Below are positions 8,946 through 16,511 of a stretch of DNA of 64,000 nt, piece after piece. Made by a program: the position numbers and the translations under genes. Numbering within the stretch: position 1 is the first letter of the stretch; every line of letters begins with the position of its first letter. Under the pieces are notes generated by a model. The model was not told the origin of the DNA and made no database searches. It saw only the letters and a list, made by a program, of their open reading frames with translations. The stretch comes from AP-15 sp963775875 (lineage in GTDB: Bacteria; Pseudomonadota; Alphaproteobacteria; ATCC43930; CGMCC-115725), in assembly GCA_963775875.1 (NCBI GenBank), contig CAVZKP010000014.1, positions 310,001 through 374,000 of the forward strand, given 5' to 3'.

Positions 8946-9323
8946 TCAGCCAGCCGGCTCCGCGCATAGGACTGTAGAATTGAGCTTCAGAACTCGGCCA
9001 TCGCTGAGATTGGCGGTGGCTTCGAGGACGTAGGTGCCGCCGACGGCCGAGGCCGGCATCCCTCCGACCGAGGCGACTGAAAAGAAGCCGGTCACGGTTT
9101 GCAAAGAACCGTCAAGCGGCGAGCGAATTTGGATCATCGTCTGGGCCGAGGCCGACAAGATCCGGGACTGGGGCGTCGGGTCCGTTGCCGTCTGATACGG
9201 CGCCAACGCACAGGTCCAGTTGGTAAAGGCGATCGTCGCGCCGCCGACATCTGCGGTGAAGTCAAAGGCAAAATTGTCGATTTCGCCGACCTCGATCGGG
9301 CCAAATGCCATCGGCAGACGCAT
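8946..9323 (-). CDS. Phage fibre-tail adaptor-like protein
   Basis: The 125-residue beta-rich protein begins MRLPMAFGPIEVGEIDNFAF and contains VGGATIAFTNWTCALAPYQT and SRILSASAQTMIQIRSPLDG. The layout of a short N-terminus, then strands around DFTADVG and a C-terminal GGTYVLEATANLSDGR, resembles small phage proteins annotated as fibre-tail adaptors in alphaproteobacterial prophages. No signal peptide is present. It lies between a repeat-containing phage protein and the protease gene. The function is inferred from resemblance only. Confidence 0.55.
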   Translation of the reverse strand: MRLPMAFGPIEVGEIDNFAFDFTADVGGATIAFTNWTCALAPYQTATDPTPQSRILSASAQTMIQIRSPLDGSLQTVTGFFSVASVGGMPASAVGGTYVLEATANLSDGRVLKLNSTVLCAEPAG

Positions 9324-9324
9324 C

Positions 9325-9972
9325 TCAATTTCTCCGCAGCAGGCGAACTCGACCCGGCGTCGTCAGGAATCTGATCCGTCCCGGACCTGTTTCGACGGAA
9401 AGCACGACCGATGGCGACGTCCCGTCCCATTCGAGTTCCGCGGCAGCATTGGCGATTATTGTGACGCCACTGGCCAACCATTCGACTGGACCGGCGCCAT
9501 CTCGCATCGCCGCAGCGAGCAACTCGGCCCGCGCGACCGCATCGATCCGTTGCATCGCCACATCTTCGATCACCGTGCTGCGGTGGCTCAATTGGCTCGC
9601 AAGCGCCTCGATCGGCAACGTCGAGTCGCCGGTGATCGATATCTGGGCGGTGCCGAGCGACTCGGCTGGTACGGGCGGATCGGCGCGCCGGGTCGCCAAA
9701 CTTGCGAACGGTGCCAGGCTGTCGCGTGCACTGGTAGCGCCGAATTCGAGCGGCGCGGCACGATCGCCGCGCTGAGTCGCCAAAATCTCGTCGAAAAGAG
9801 TTATGTCGCAGCGCTGCCCGGTGCCGGTTTCGATTGCCGCGCCGCGATCGGTGCGCGGCGTCGCCAGCGTCTCAAAGAAAAGCCCGCCATCGCGGACGAC
9901 CGTCGTTCCCCCGCCGCCGATATCGATGGTCCCGAGGACGATATTCTGCGCCGGCGCGCCGCCCCACATCAT
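9325..9972 (-). CDS. Phage protein with degenerate about 20-residue repeats
   Basis: The 215-residue product starts MMWGGAPAQNIVLGTIDIGG and then shows an imperfect repeat of the type L-x-x-LAT-x-R-x-D-x-x-A-P-x-E. Examples are FFETLATPRTDRGAAIE, LFDEILATQRGDRAAPLE, PFASLATRRADPPVPAE and IEALASQLSHRSTVIE. The C-terminal part (VVLSVETGPGRIRFLTTPGR) differs. Such repeats are seen in tail or fibre-associated phage proteins and probably form a regular beta or helical array. It lies in the cluster between portal and protease. I cannot assign a precise function. Confidence 0.6.
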   Translation of the reverse strand: MMWGGAPAQNIVLGTIDIGGGGTTVVRDGGLFFETLATPRTDRGAAIETGTGQRCDITLFDEILATQRGDRAAPLEFGATSARDSLAPFASLATRRADPPVPAESLGTAQISITGDSTLPIEALASQLSHRSTVIEDVAMQRIDAVARAELLAAAMRDGAGPVEWLASGVTIIANAAAELEWDGTSPSVVLSVETGPGRIRFLTTPGRVRLLRRN

Positions 9973-9981
9973 CGGCAGTTC

Positions 9982-10647
9982 TCAAATGCCGGCGGAGGGG
10001 GTCAGCCACATCGGCAAGCCGCCGAAGGCATCGCCGATCGTCACATCGCGATCGAGAGCGACGCCGTCGATCGGCGAGGGTGCCAGCGCTTGGGCCATAC
10101 AGTAGCCGCGATAGGGTATCTCAGGCACCGTCGAGGCCGAGCGCCAGTAACGGGTGACTCGCAACCGCCAATAAAGCTCATCGCCGCTGAGCGGCTGATT
10201 GGCGCCAACGTAAAGGCCGGGAGAGAAGCCGTTCGCCTCGATCTCTCCAGCCCAGGCGTTGCAATAGGCTATCGTATCGGCCGCGCCAGCGTATGGCGCC
10301 ACGCCTTCAAGATCGAGCCATAGGCTAAGACCGATGGGCAATCCGACCGCCTGGGCATTTTGAGCTGCGACCCGACCATAGCTCTGCCCGAGCGCCGCCG
10401 ATGGCGTCCAGCCGGCCAGCGGGCAATGCTGCACCGCCATCAGGGCGAGTCCGGCCGAAAGGATGGTCTGCGCTTCGTCGGCGCCAAGGTCGCCGGCATT
10501 CTGTGGCGAAATCCGACTCAAATAGCGAACCGCAAAGCGGAAGCCCGAACCATAGAGCGCGTTCGCCGTGTCGGCGACAAGTGCGGTGTCGCTGTCGAAG
10601 CCTTGTGCACCAGGCGCGGCGGCGGCGATGACGCCGGAAAGGGTCAT
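9982..10647 (-). CDS. DUF1906 (GH25-like) glycosidase-like phage protein
   Basis: The protein (221 residues) starts MTLSGVIAAAAPGAQGFDSD and follows the Rv2525c/DUF1906 pattern. It has an early GFDSD strand, FRFAVRYLSR, AGLALMAVQHCPL, and LPIGLSLWLDLEGV, where Asp and Glu would occupy the GH25-like active site. A later segment is GFSPGLYVGANQPLSG. The family folds as a TIM barrel related to lysozymes and may bind or cut peptidoglycan. The start at 10647 overlaps the upstream stop in an ATGA, which favours it over a longer form. There is no signal peptide, so the enzyme would be virion-associated or would need a holin. Confidence 0.75.
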   Translation of the reverse strand: MTLSGVIAAAAPGAQGFDSDTALVADTANALYGSGFRFAVRYLSRISPQNAGDLGADEAQTILSAGLALMAVQHCPLAGWTPSAALGQSYGRVAAQNAQAVGLPIGLSLWLDLEGVAPYAGAADTIAYCNAWAGEIEANGFSPGLYVGANQPLSGDELYWRLRVTRYWRSASTVPEIPYRGYCMAQALAPSPIDGVALDRDVTIGDAFGGLPMWLTPSAGI

Positions 10648-11441
10648 GCGGCAATTCCTGTCAACACGAGGGCGAGGACGTTGGTGTCGGATGCGCTGCA
10701 CGTCGCGCGGTAGACGATGCGGCTACCGACTGGGATGTCGCACGGAAACGGGCCGGCCAGACTGTGGTTGCTGCCATTGTAAACCGCCAAATACGAGGCG
10801 AGCTGATGCTCGCTACCGCTGGTGCCCCATCCTAAATCCCATTTAATGCGGGCGGATGCGATCGAGTTGCCTCTTCCATCGAACGACGCATAAAGGGCAG
10901 CAAAGCGCGCCGGCGAACTAGCCTGCGATTGCACCCAGCCGGTTGTCGTCGTACCGCTGAGGGTGATCGAATTTGTTGGGTCTTGAGTACTGCCGAAATC
11001 GGTTGCAGAAAGCGCAGCGCGAAATCCGCGGATCTGCCGAGCGTCCCCCTGAAATCCGACGATCGCGAGATAGCAGCCAAAGCCCGAGCCGCTATTGTGC
11101 CAGACTTGCGCTTTCAATGTCGCTCCGGCGGGCACCGCCACCGGGAACGAGACAAAAGCACTATTGTTACTGCCGCCCGCCGAAAAATCGGCAAAATAAT
11201 CGCCGATCAGCGTCTCGTCGGCGATGCCGGTATTGAGCGTTACGGTGATCCGTTGGCGCCCTGTGTTGGCACCGACGATGCTCAGGAAAAAACCGTCGTA
11301 ATCGAAGCTCGGCGAGCCGATCGTCACTAGGGAGCCGTAGGCTCCGGCGCCGCTGGTGACATTGACGCCGGAGCCGGACCCGGCACCCGAGGCCAATGTC
11401 TCGTAGCGGGTCGAAGAGCACAGCGCCGTGGCGAAGCCCAT
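10644..11441 (-). CDS. Phage tail fibre/decoration-like protein
   Basis: This 265-residue protein begins MGFATALCSSTRYETLASGA and is Gly/Ser/Thr rich. Beta-strand patterns include FFLSIVGANTGRQRITVTLN, AFVSFPVAVPAGATLKAQVW and SYLAVYNGSNHSLAGPFPCD. The composition suggests a jelly-roll fibre or decoration domain. It is translationally coupled to the DUF1906 gene (four-base overlap) and follows a small structural gene. No catalytic motif is visible. The family is not recognised beyond phage structural type. Confidence 0.55.
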   Translation of the reverse strand: MGFATALCSSTRYETLASGAGSGSGVNVTSGAGAYGSLVTIGSPSFDYDGFFLSIVGANTGRQRITVTLNTGIADETLIGDYFADFSAGGSNNSAFVSFPVAVPAGATLKAQVWHNSGSGFGCYLAIVGFQGDARQIRGFRAALSATDFGSTQDPTNSITLSGTTTTGWVQSQASSPARFAALYASFDGRGNSIASARIKWDLGWGTSGSEHQLASYLAVYNGSNHSLAGPFPCDIPVGSRIVYRATCSASDTNVLALVLTGIAA

Positions 11442-11445
11442 CGGG

Positions 11446-11811
11446 TCAGGTCCCGTTCAGATTTAGCACCGACCATTGATAGGTACGGTCGGTGCCGGCG
11501 GTTTGCTTCAGGGTAACTTTCCAACCGATGGTCGCCGGGATCGCGGGCAGGGGCGGCAGCGGATCGGATTGCTTGTTGGCGAAGCTCAGATAGACCTGTT
11601 GCACCAGGGACGACGAGCTGTTCGCCTGATTATAGATGCGGATCTCGGTAACATCGCCATCGGCCATGTTGCTGAGATCGATTTGCGGCAGGAAAGTGCC
11701 GCCCTGGCCGAGGCTCGTTGCCGAGGCAAGGGTATCTTCGCTGCCGTCAGCGGTCTGATTGCCCTGCGCCGGGTTCGGCGAGAGCAGGGTGGTGATTACC
11801 GGGCCAGCCAT
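11446..11811 (-). CDS. Small phage structural protein
   Basis: The 121-residue protein starts MAGPVITTLLSPNPAQGNQT and includes FLPQIDLSNMADGDVTEIRI and LVQQVYLSFANKQSDPLPPL. It is beta-rich and has no signal peptide or membrane segment. It ends four bases before the next fibre-like gene. Its placement suggests a fibre or virion component. I do not recognise a family. Confidence 0.55.
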   Translation of the reverse strand: MAGPVITTLLSPNPAQGNQTADGSEDTLASATSLGQGGTFLPQIDLSNMADGDVTEIRIYNQANSSSSLVQQVYLSFANKQSDPLPPLPAIPATIGWKVTLKQTAGTDRTYQWSVLNLNGT

Positions 11812-11850
11812 TTCCTAGCCGCTCCGTCGATTGTAGAAGACAAGCATGGC

Positions 11851-11961
11851 TCATTTGCCCCGGCGATCGCCGCGGGTCAGCACCGCTCCATAAACGATTG
11901 TCACCCCGGCGAGCCAGCAGGCGCAGCCGGCGCCGAACAGCGCAGGTCCCCAGAACAACAT
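11851..11961 (-). CDS. Very small membrane protein in prophage
   Basis: An ATG at 11961 preceded by TGGAG (spacing eight bases) opens a 36-residue frame. It reads MLFWGPALFGAGCACWLAGV then TIVYGAVLTRGDRRGK. It has one hydrophobic helix and a short basic tail, as in many tiny phage inner-membrane proteins. Small holin-like or exclusion proteins can look like this, but nothing specific proves that. It fills the gap between two larger structural genes. Confidence 0.45.
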   Translation of the reverse strand: MLFWGPALFGAGCACWLAGVTIVYGAVLTRGDRRGK

Positions 11962-12039
11962 GCCTGATACTCCATCGATAAAGCTGCAAGCGGCCTACAG
12001 CCCGCGTCTCACTCAGCGCTTAGACAAGACGAGGCCGGT

Positions 12040-12126
12040 TCAATCCTTGGGTGCGAGAACGAGCAGCACGATGACGATCGCGGTAGCGAGACAGAAGAAC
12101 TGCCAAGCGAGAGCGTTGCCGGTCAT
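12040..12126 (-). CDS. 28-residue membrane peptide in prophage
   Basis: A frame from ATG 12126 encodes MTGNALAWQFFCLATAIVIV followed by LLVLAPKD. It is a single transmembrane helix. AGAAGG lies seven bases upstream as ribosome-binding site, and the start overlaps the stop of the upstream gene in an ATGA. That coupling is the main support for it being real. Function unknown. Confidence 0.45.
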   Translation of the reverse strand: MTGNALAWQFFCLATAIVIVLLVLAPKD

Positions 12127-12356
12127 TTCGTCCTTCTGACAACCCGGCCCTGGAACCACAAAGGCGGCAGCCAGCGGCGCCGCGCTGGCCTCAATGGCCC
12201 AAAAGCGCAAAATTCACAGAGATCAGGGCTCCAGAGAAAGTGTGGCCACCATCCGAAACGCGAGCGACGGATCACCACATAGCCGCCACAGCGCGACCAC
12301 TGACGGAGCGCCCAGAAAAGGCAATTGGAGCGGAAGGTCACCAGCGAGCAAACCAC
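12123..12356 (-). CDS. Small Trp/Arg-rich phage protein
   Basis: A 77-residue product read from a GTG at 12356 contains FRSNCLFWALRQWSRCGGY and RRSRFGWWPHFLW, and ends PPLWFQGRVVRRTK. This pattern (FxxNCLFWAxRxW, then GGYVVIRRSRxGWWPHFLW) is one I associate with small conserved phage proteins near tail or cell-lysis genes. The residues are strongly biased to Trp, Arg, Phe and Cys. A GTG five codons downstream (12341) would give a start closer to the conserved part. Coupled by overlap to the downstream tiny gene. Confidence 0.55.
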   Translation of the reverse strand: MVCSLVTFRSNCLFWALRQWSRCGGYVVIRRSRFGWWPHFLWSPDLCEFCAFGPLRPARRRWLPPLWFQGRVVRRTK

Positions 12357-12406
12357 GCCAACGCGACTAACTGACCGGTCGCGAACGCCTGCGCCGCCAG
12401 GCTCAC
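12338..12406 (-). CDS. Possible 22-residue leader-like peptide
   Basis: A GTG at 12406 overlaps the stop of the upstream structural gene (GTGA) and opens 22 codons reading VSLAAQAFATGQLVALAWF, then ARW and stop. The frame ends inside the next small gene. It may be a small hydrophobic peptide or merely translational read-on that couples the two genes. Evidence is limited to the overlap geometry. Confidence 0.25.
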   Translation of the reverse strand: MSLAAQAFATGQLVALAWFARW

Positions 12407-13497
12407 GTTGTCGTCCCCTGCGTCCGCAGATCGGCCGAACCCTTATAGGCCGCGGTGCCGGCCGGCAATGTCAGGCGTAGCCACACGCCTTGCGCGCCGG
12501 CAGTGTTCGGCGCCACTCCCGAGGGCAGGTTGCCGGAGCCCGGGACCGAGACAAACAACGGCTGGGTGACGAAGGCGCCGCATCCGGTCGGCACGAAGGA
12601 CGAAATCTGCTGACGGGGGTTGCAGGTATTGGTGTCGTCCAACACAGCGCACAGACCGATGTCGAGCAACGCGCCGGACGGCAGGGCCGGCGTCTCGCTG
12701 GCGATCTCGATCTGCGCCCCGGTCAGGGCGGTCGCGGTGTTGTTGTTGACCAGGAATACCTTCTCGTAAAAATACCGAGCTGAGCCGGTGGGCACGTCGG
12801 CTGCCGCGGTCGCGAAGCAGCGGGTGATCGCAGTCACTGCATTGGGCGAGATCTCGAACAGCATACCTTCGAGGATGCTGTAGACGCTGGTATTGTCCGG
12901 GACCGTGCCCCAGTCTCGATTGACTGCAACCGCATCGGTGCCATAGCCGGTCGTGGCGATGATCTGGCGCAGCTGGTTGGCGCCGGTGCCGCCAGTAATG
13001 CGGATGATCATGCCGGCCGAGACGCTGGCGCCGTCGCCCGATTGCAGTTTCGCGAGCGGGGGGGTGGCGCCCGACGTGTTGGCCGAGCCGTTTTGCATCG
13101 TATGCGCGGATATGACCGGGGTATGGGCATAAACTGCAACATCGCCAACAGCGGCAGTGCCGCCCGGGTTCGGTAGCGGAAACGACCCGGCAGTGGCGCC
13201 GGTGATGACCGCACACAGCAACCGCTCGAAGCTCTGTGACCCGATGACCGGGGTTGTGCCGTTGAGCGTTACCGCGGCCGGCGTCTGGATTACGCCGGTC
13301 GAATCGCGACCTTGCACCTGCATCTTGGTCGCGATATCGCTGGCCGAACTTGACACTACGTCGACCGTGCCGGCCGGAGTGATGTCATAAAAGGCCACAC
13401 GCTTGGTGAGGTCCGGCGCGCCGCCGACGGCGACGCCGTCGGCCTCGGGCATGTTGAGCGACCCATAGGCGACGATGTTGTTGGGAGTGACGCTCAT
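12403..13497 (-). CDS. Phage virion structural protein
   Basis: The 364-residue protein begins MSVTPNNIVAYGSLNMPEAD at ATG 13497. AGGAGCG lies nine bases upstream, so I prefer this start to an ATG 35 codons earlier. Sequence features are AGTVDVVSSSASDIATKMQV, GMIIRITGGTGANQLRQIIA and YFYEKVFLVNNNTATALTGA. It is beta-rich, Gly/Ala/Thr-rich and lacks a signal peptide. Proteins of this type lie next to portal genes in alphaproteobacterial prophages and are annotated as virion structural. It is the first gene after the portal in the transcription order. Confidence 0.65.
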   Translation of the reverse strand: MSVTPNNIVAYGSLNMPEADGVAVGGAPDLTKRVAFYDITPAGTVDVVSSSASDIATKMQVQGRDSTGVIQTPAAVTLNGTTPVIGSQSFERLLCAVITGATAGSFPLPNPGGTAAVGDVAVYAHTPVISAHTMQNGSANTSGATPPLAKLQSGDGASVSAGMIIRITGGTGANQLRQIIATTGYGTDAVAVNRDWGTVPDNTSVYSILEGMLFEISPNAVTAITRCFATAAADVPTGSARYFYEKVFLVNNNTATALTGAQIEIASETPALPSGALLDIGLCAVLDDTNTCNPRQQISSFVPTGCGAFVTQPLFVSVPGSGNLPSGVAPNTAGAQGVWLRLTLPAGTAAYKGSADLRTQGTTT

Positions 13498-13677
13498 CGA
13501 GGGCGCTCCTGCTAATTCTCGATAGTTGATGGCAATTGCTGGACCGGCGCAAAAGCGCTGCAGAGCTTTACCGGCGCACCGCAATGCGGCCTGCCGGCCC
13601 AATGTGGCTGTCCCGGTAAAGCTCGCTGTGCTCCCGATCCAGGGGACGCGATTTCCTACCGGCGAGATGGCCCTGGT

Positions 13678-15033
13678 TTAGATGTCGCCTTCCGGCCTCG
13701 CCGCAGGGTTGGCGTTCAGCGCAACCGCTCCTTGCGCGGTTGTTAACATCGTCTGGTCACCACCCTCGACCGACGCCAGCCCGAGGATGTCGCGCGCCTC
13801 GTTCAGCGTGTAGATCCCGTCTTTGACATAGATGTCGAGTATTGAGGCCTGGTCCTTGGGATCGGTTGATCGAACATCCGACCAGACGAATTCTAGGTCG
13901 CCATGGCCCATCCGATCCTGAAGCACGCTATCGACCAGCCGCTTGACCCAGCCGGCCAACGGCGCCAGCCCCTCTTCAAGCGCGGTTTCCTGCGCCGATT
14001 GCGCGGTCGCACGGTTGACTTGCGGAGTAAACGCGGTGGGCGGCAGCGAAAATGCGTAGCAGACGATGCGTGCCAGCCACTCGTCGAACTCGTCCTTGTA
14101 GGGCGCTTCCTTGAAGGCTTGATACTTGGCCCCGGTCGGCGCCCAAATCAGCCGGGTGCGCGAGCCGGTATTACCCGCGAGGATCGAGTCGAACCACTCC
14201 TGGAATTGTCGGATCTGCTCGGCATTCCAGCCATCTGGCGCGTTCAATAGGCCGGGTGGGACGTTGCCCTCGGTGAAGTGCTGCAGCTGCATCAGCTGGC
14301 GGCGCAGCCCGATGTTTATCGTCATGACGATCTGTTCGCACGGGCCAAAGCCATAGGCCTTGTGCGACCGCTTGTTGCGGGGCAGATAGAGCAGGTGGTC
14401 AGACGTCAAAAGACGCCACGGACGTCCGTGAATAATTTGCTCGTATGCCGGCGCTGGTGGTTGCGGGCGCCGGCCGGTATCGTCGATCAGCACCTTGATT
14501 GTCGCGCCGTCGACGACATCGAGGCCAATGATCTCACCGGCGCGGTTGCGACGCAGCTCGAGGGCGGGTGCGTCCAGCACCAGAAGATCCTCAAGGAGTT
14601 CGCGTAGCCAAGTTGCAAAGGGCTGCTCGCCATCGGGCTTGCGCCAGAACTCGGTCAACCTGGCAATTCGTTCCGGCGCATCCGTCGCCGGCCGCTTCTG
14701 GCTGCGAGATCTGATGGCCCAATCGAGCTTTTCGATCTGATCCTTGCGGGTTTCGATCGCCAGCCGGGTGATGTCATGGTTCTCGGCGAGCGCGCGCAAT
14801 TCGTGAAAGCCGATCGGCTCGTAAGATCGCGGCGTATAGATCGTGTTGTAACCGACCGGGTAATCCCACACCCGCACGCGCTCGCGCTCGGGCGGCACCA
14901 GCGGATAACCGGGGGAAAAGATTCCCTGATCGGGCTGAAAGACATCGCGAAACTGGGTGATGTCATTCTGCGAGCCAAACCCACCCCAGGTATAGGAGGC
15001 GAGCGATGTGCGTTTTCCGCCAGGCGAGGGCAT
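13678..15033 (-). CDS. Portal protein
   Basis: The protein (451 residues) starts MPSPGGKRTSLASYTWGGFG. A ribosome-binding site (CGAGGTAA) fits ATG 15033. Portal features include PVGYNTIYTPRSYEPIGFHE, ITRLAIETRKDQIEKLDWAI, ALELRRNRAGEIIGLDVVDG, FGPCEQIVMTINIGLRRQLM and RIVCYAFSLPPTAFTPQVNR. These match portal proteins of the SPP1/HK97-like family. Twelve copies would form the DNA entry channel at one capsid vertex. The gene is separated from terL by a cassette of exported proteins, which is unusual. The C-terminus (YTLNEARDILGL) is typical. Confidence 0.9.
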   Translation of the reverse strand: MPSPGGKRTSLASYTWGGFGSQNDITQFRDVFQPDQGIFSPGYPLVPPERERVRVWDYPVGYNTIYTPRSYEPIGFHELRALAENHDITRLAIETRKDQIEKLDWAIRSRSQKRPATDAPERIARLTEFWRKPDGEQPFATWLRELLEDLLVLDAPALELRRNRAGEIIGLDVVDGATIKVLIDDTGRRPQPPAPAYEQIIHGRPWRLLTSDHLLYLPRNKRSHKAYGFGPCEQIVMTINIGLRRQLMQLQHFTEGNVPPGLLNAPDGWNAEQIRQFQEWFDSILAGNTGSRTRLIWAPTGAKYQAFKEAPYKDEFDEWLARIVCYAFSLPPTAFTPQVNRATAQSAQETALEEGLAPLAGWVKRLVDSVLQDRMGHGDLEFVWSDVRSTDPKDQASILDIYVKDGIYTLNEARDILGLASVEGGDQTMLTTAQGAVALNANPAARPEGDI

Positions 15034-15037
15034 CTGA

Positions 15038-15973
15038 TTACCTCGGGAAACCATGGGAACCGCCGAGCAGCGGCCTCGCTGCGGCGACAGCGCCAACTAC
15101 CTCGGACATCATGTCGTCGTCTGGAAAAATTAGGAATCCAAACGGATCTCTGAGCAGATCAAAGATCATTTGATCGCCAAGCACCGTGTTCCAGGCGGCG
15201 GCGAACAGCAGAGCGCCGTCGAGGTAATTGGCCTCGTTAATCCCGGCCACGATCGAGTTTCCAAAGTTGGCCTCGTCCCACTGATTGACGGCCTTCGCCG
15301 TACCCGCAAGCGTGCTCTTGGACTGATCGAAGAACAGGTCGGCGGTCCCCGCGTTGTAATCTAACGTCAATGCCGCGGCGAATGGCTGGCCGAGCACTGC
15401 CGACTGCGCGAATGCCGCGGACGTCGTCGTGCTCGTCGTCCAGTCCAGATAGAAGTTTGTGCTGTTCGCAGCAATTTGCATCGATGCCCGATACGGCACG
15501 GCATGCCCTTCGATACCCATCAGAGTCTGAGCGGCCGTTCGTACGGCGTTGACCTGAGCGACAACCAGCATGGTCTGCTGCGCCGGACTACCTGACCACG
15601 GTCCCCGGCCTGCGCCAAGCGTCGTCCAGATGTACTGCGAGCTTCCGTTAAAGCCGCAAGCCTGGCCGGCGGCGGTCGGCGTCGGCGTAAACGAGGCGTA
15701 TTGCGTGCGATAGGGATAGCCACGCACCGACAATCCCCACAGCGGGGCACCGAATGGTCCTTGATTGGGATCATAAGCGGACCCATCGAACTGCCAAGCG
15801 TCGGCCAGGAATTCCGTCACCGGATCGTCAGCGAGCCGGGGGAACCCGGCTGGGCGATAGAGGCCCCTATAGGGCCGCATCGGGTGTTGAAAGGCCGTAG
15901 CTGAACGTGCCGCTGCGAGTGCTACTCCTCCGGCAGCAAAACCCGCCAAGAATCGACGCCTGCTCGGACCCAT
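15038..15973 (-). CDS. LamG-like protein with twin-arginine signal peptide
   Basis: The product begins MGPSRRRFLAGFAAGGVALA then AARSATA, a clear twin-arginine motif (SRRRFLAG) plus hydrophobic segment and AxA cleavage site. The mature part has ACGFNGSSQYIWTTLG, QTMLVVAQVNAVRTAAQTLM, and a Trp/Asp-rich jelly-roll end (YLDGALLFAAAWNTVLGDQM). It looks like a concanavalin/LamG-type lectin fold (about 245 residues). A Tat signal inside a phage late operon is unusual. The start ATG 15973 overlaps the upstream stop by one base, indicating coupling. Substrate and function are unknown. Confidence 0.75.
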   Translation of the reverse strand: MGPSRRRFLAGFAAGGVALAAARSATAFQHPMRPYRGLYRPAGFPRLADDPVTEFLADAWQFDGSAYDPNQGPFGAPLWGLSVRGYPYRTQYASFTPTPTAAGQACGFNGSSQYIWTTLGAGRGPWSGSPAQQTMLVVAQVNAVRTAAQTLMGIEGHAVPYRASMQIAANSTNFYLDWTTSTTTSAAFAQSAVLGQPFAAALTLDYNAGTADLFFDQSKSTLAGTAKAVNQWDEANFGNSIVAGINEANYLDGALLFAAAWNTVLGDQMIFDLLRDPFGFLIFPDDDMMSEVVGAVAAARPLLGGSHGFPR

Positions 15974-16509
15974 CAATATTGGACCGCCGTCGGCGCCAGG
16001 ACCACGGAATTTCCCGAAGCGTTCAACGCCTGGCCGCTATTGTTTTGACAGAGAACTTTAAATCTGAGCGCCGGTAGTCGCGCCAGACCCTGCGACAAAA
16101 ACATGGCGGTGGCGGTGAGAGCTGTCGCCGGAAGAGGGAACACCACGTCGGGCGCTCGCGGCGGTGCTGCAGCGCCGCTTTCAAAGCTCGCCCCGTCGAG
16201 CGACTGCAGGAACCAGCACGACAGATTACCGCCAGTTTGGAACGCGCCAACGGTCGAACCGAGTGTCAACACCAACGGCGACCAGATCACTTGTCCGGTA
16301 TTGACATTGCTGAACACCCCACTGGCGCCTCCGACACTGCTGAGCACGGCGGTTCCGGATGCAACCGCATTCAGTTCGCTGGACAGCAATGTCAAAGGTG
16401 CCGCGTACAGACCGTTGTTCGCGGTTCCGGGCTGCCACAGGAACGGTGTCGCTGCCTGCGCCGGCATCGCTGTGCAGAGAGCAATCAGGATTGCTGCCGA
16501 TCGTCGCAT
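15973..16509 (-). CDS. Secreted phage-cassette protein (Sec signal)
   Basis: The 178-residue product starts MRRSAAILIALCTAMPAQAA, a short classic Sec signal peptide with cleavage near AQA. The mature part contains SELNAVASGTAVLSSVGGAS, CWFLQSLDGASFESG and LRFKVLCQNNSGQALNASGN. It is beta-rich and has two Cys that could pair. It sits in a run of five genes whose products all carry export signals. Its stop overlaps the start of the Tat-signal gene. No family is recognised. Confidence 0.65.
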   Translation of the reverse strand: MRRSAAILIALCTAMPAQAATPFLWQPGTANNGLYAAPLTLLSSELNAVASGTAVLSSVGGASGVFSNVNTGQVIWSPLVLTLGSTVGAFQTGGNLSCWFLQSLDGASFESGAAAPPRAPDVVFPLPATALTATAMFLSQGLARLPALRFKVLCQNNSGQALNASGNSVVLAPTAVQY

Positions 16510-16511
16510 GG

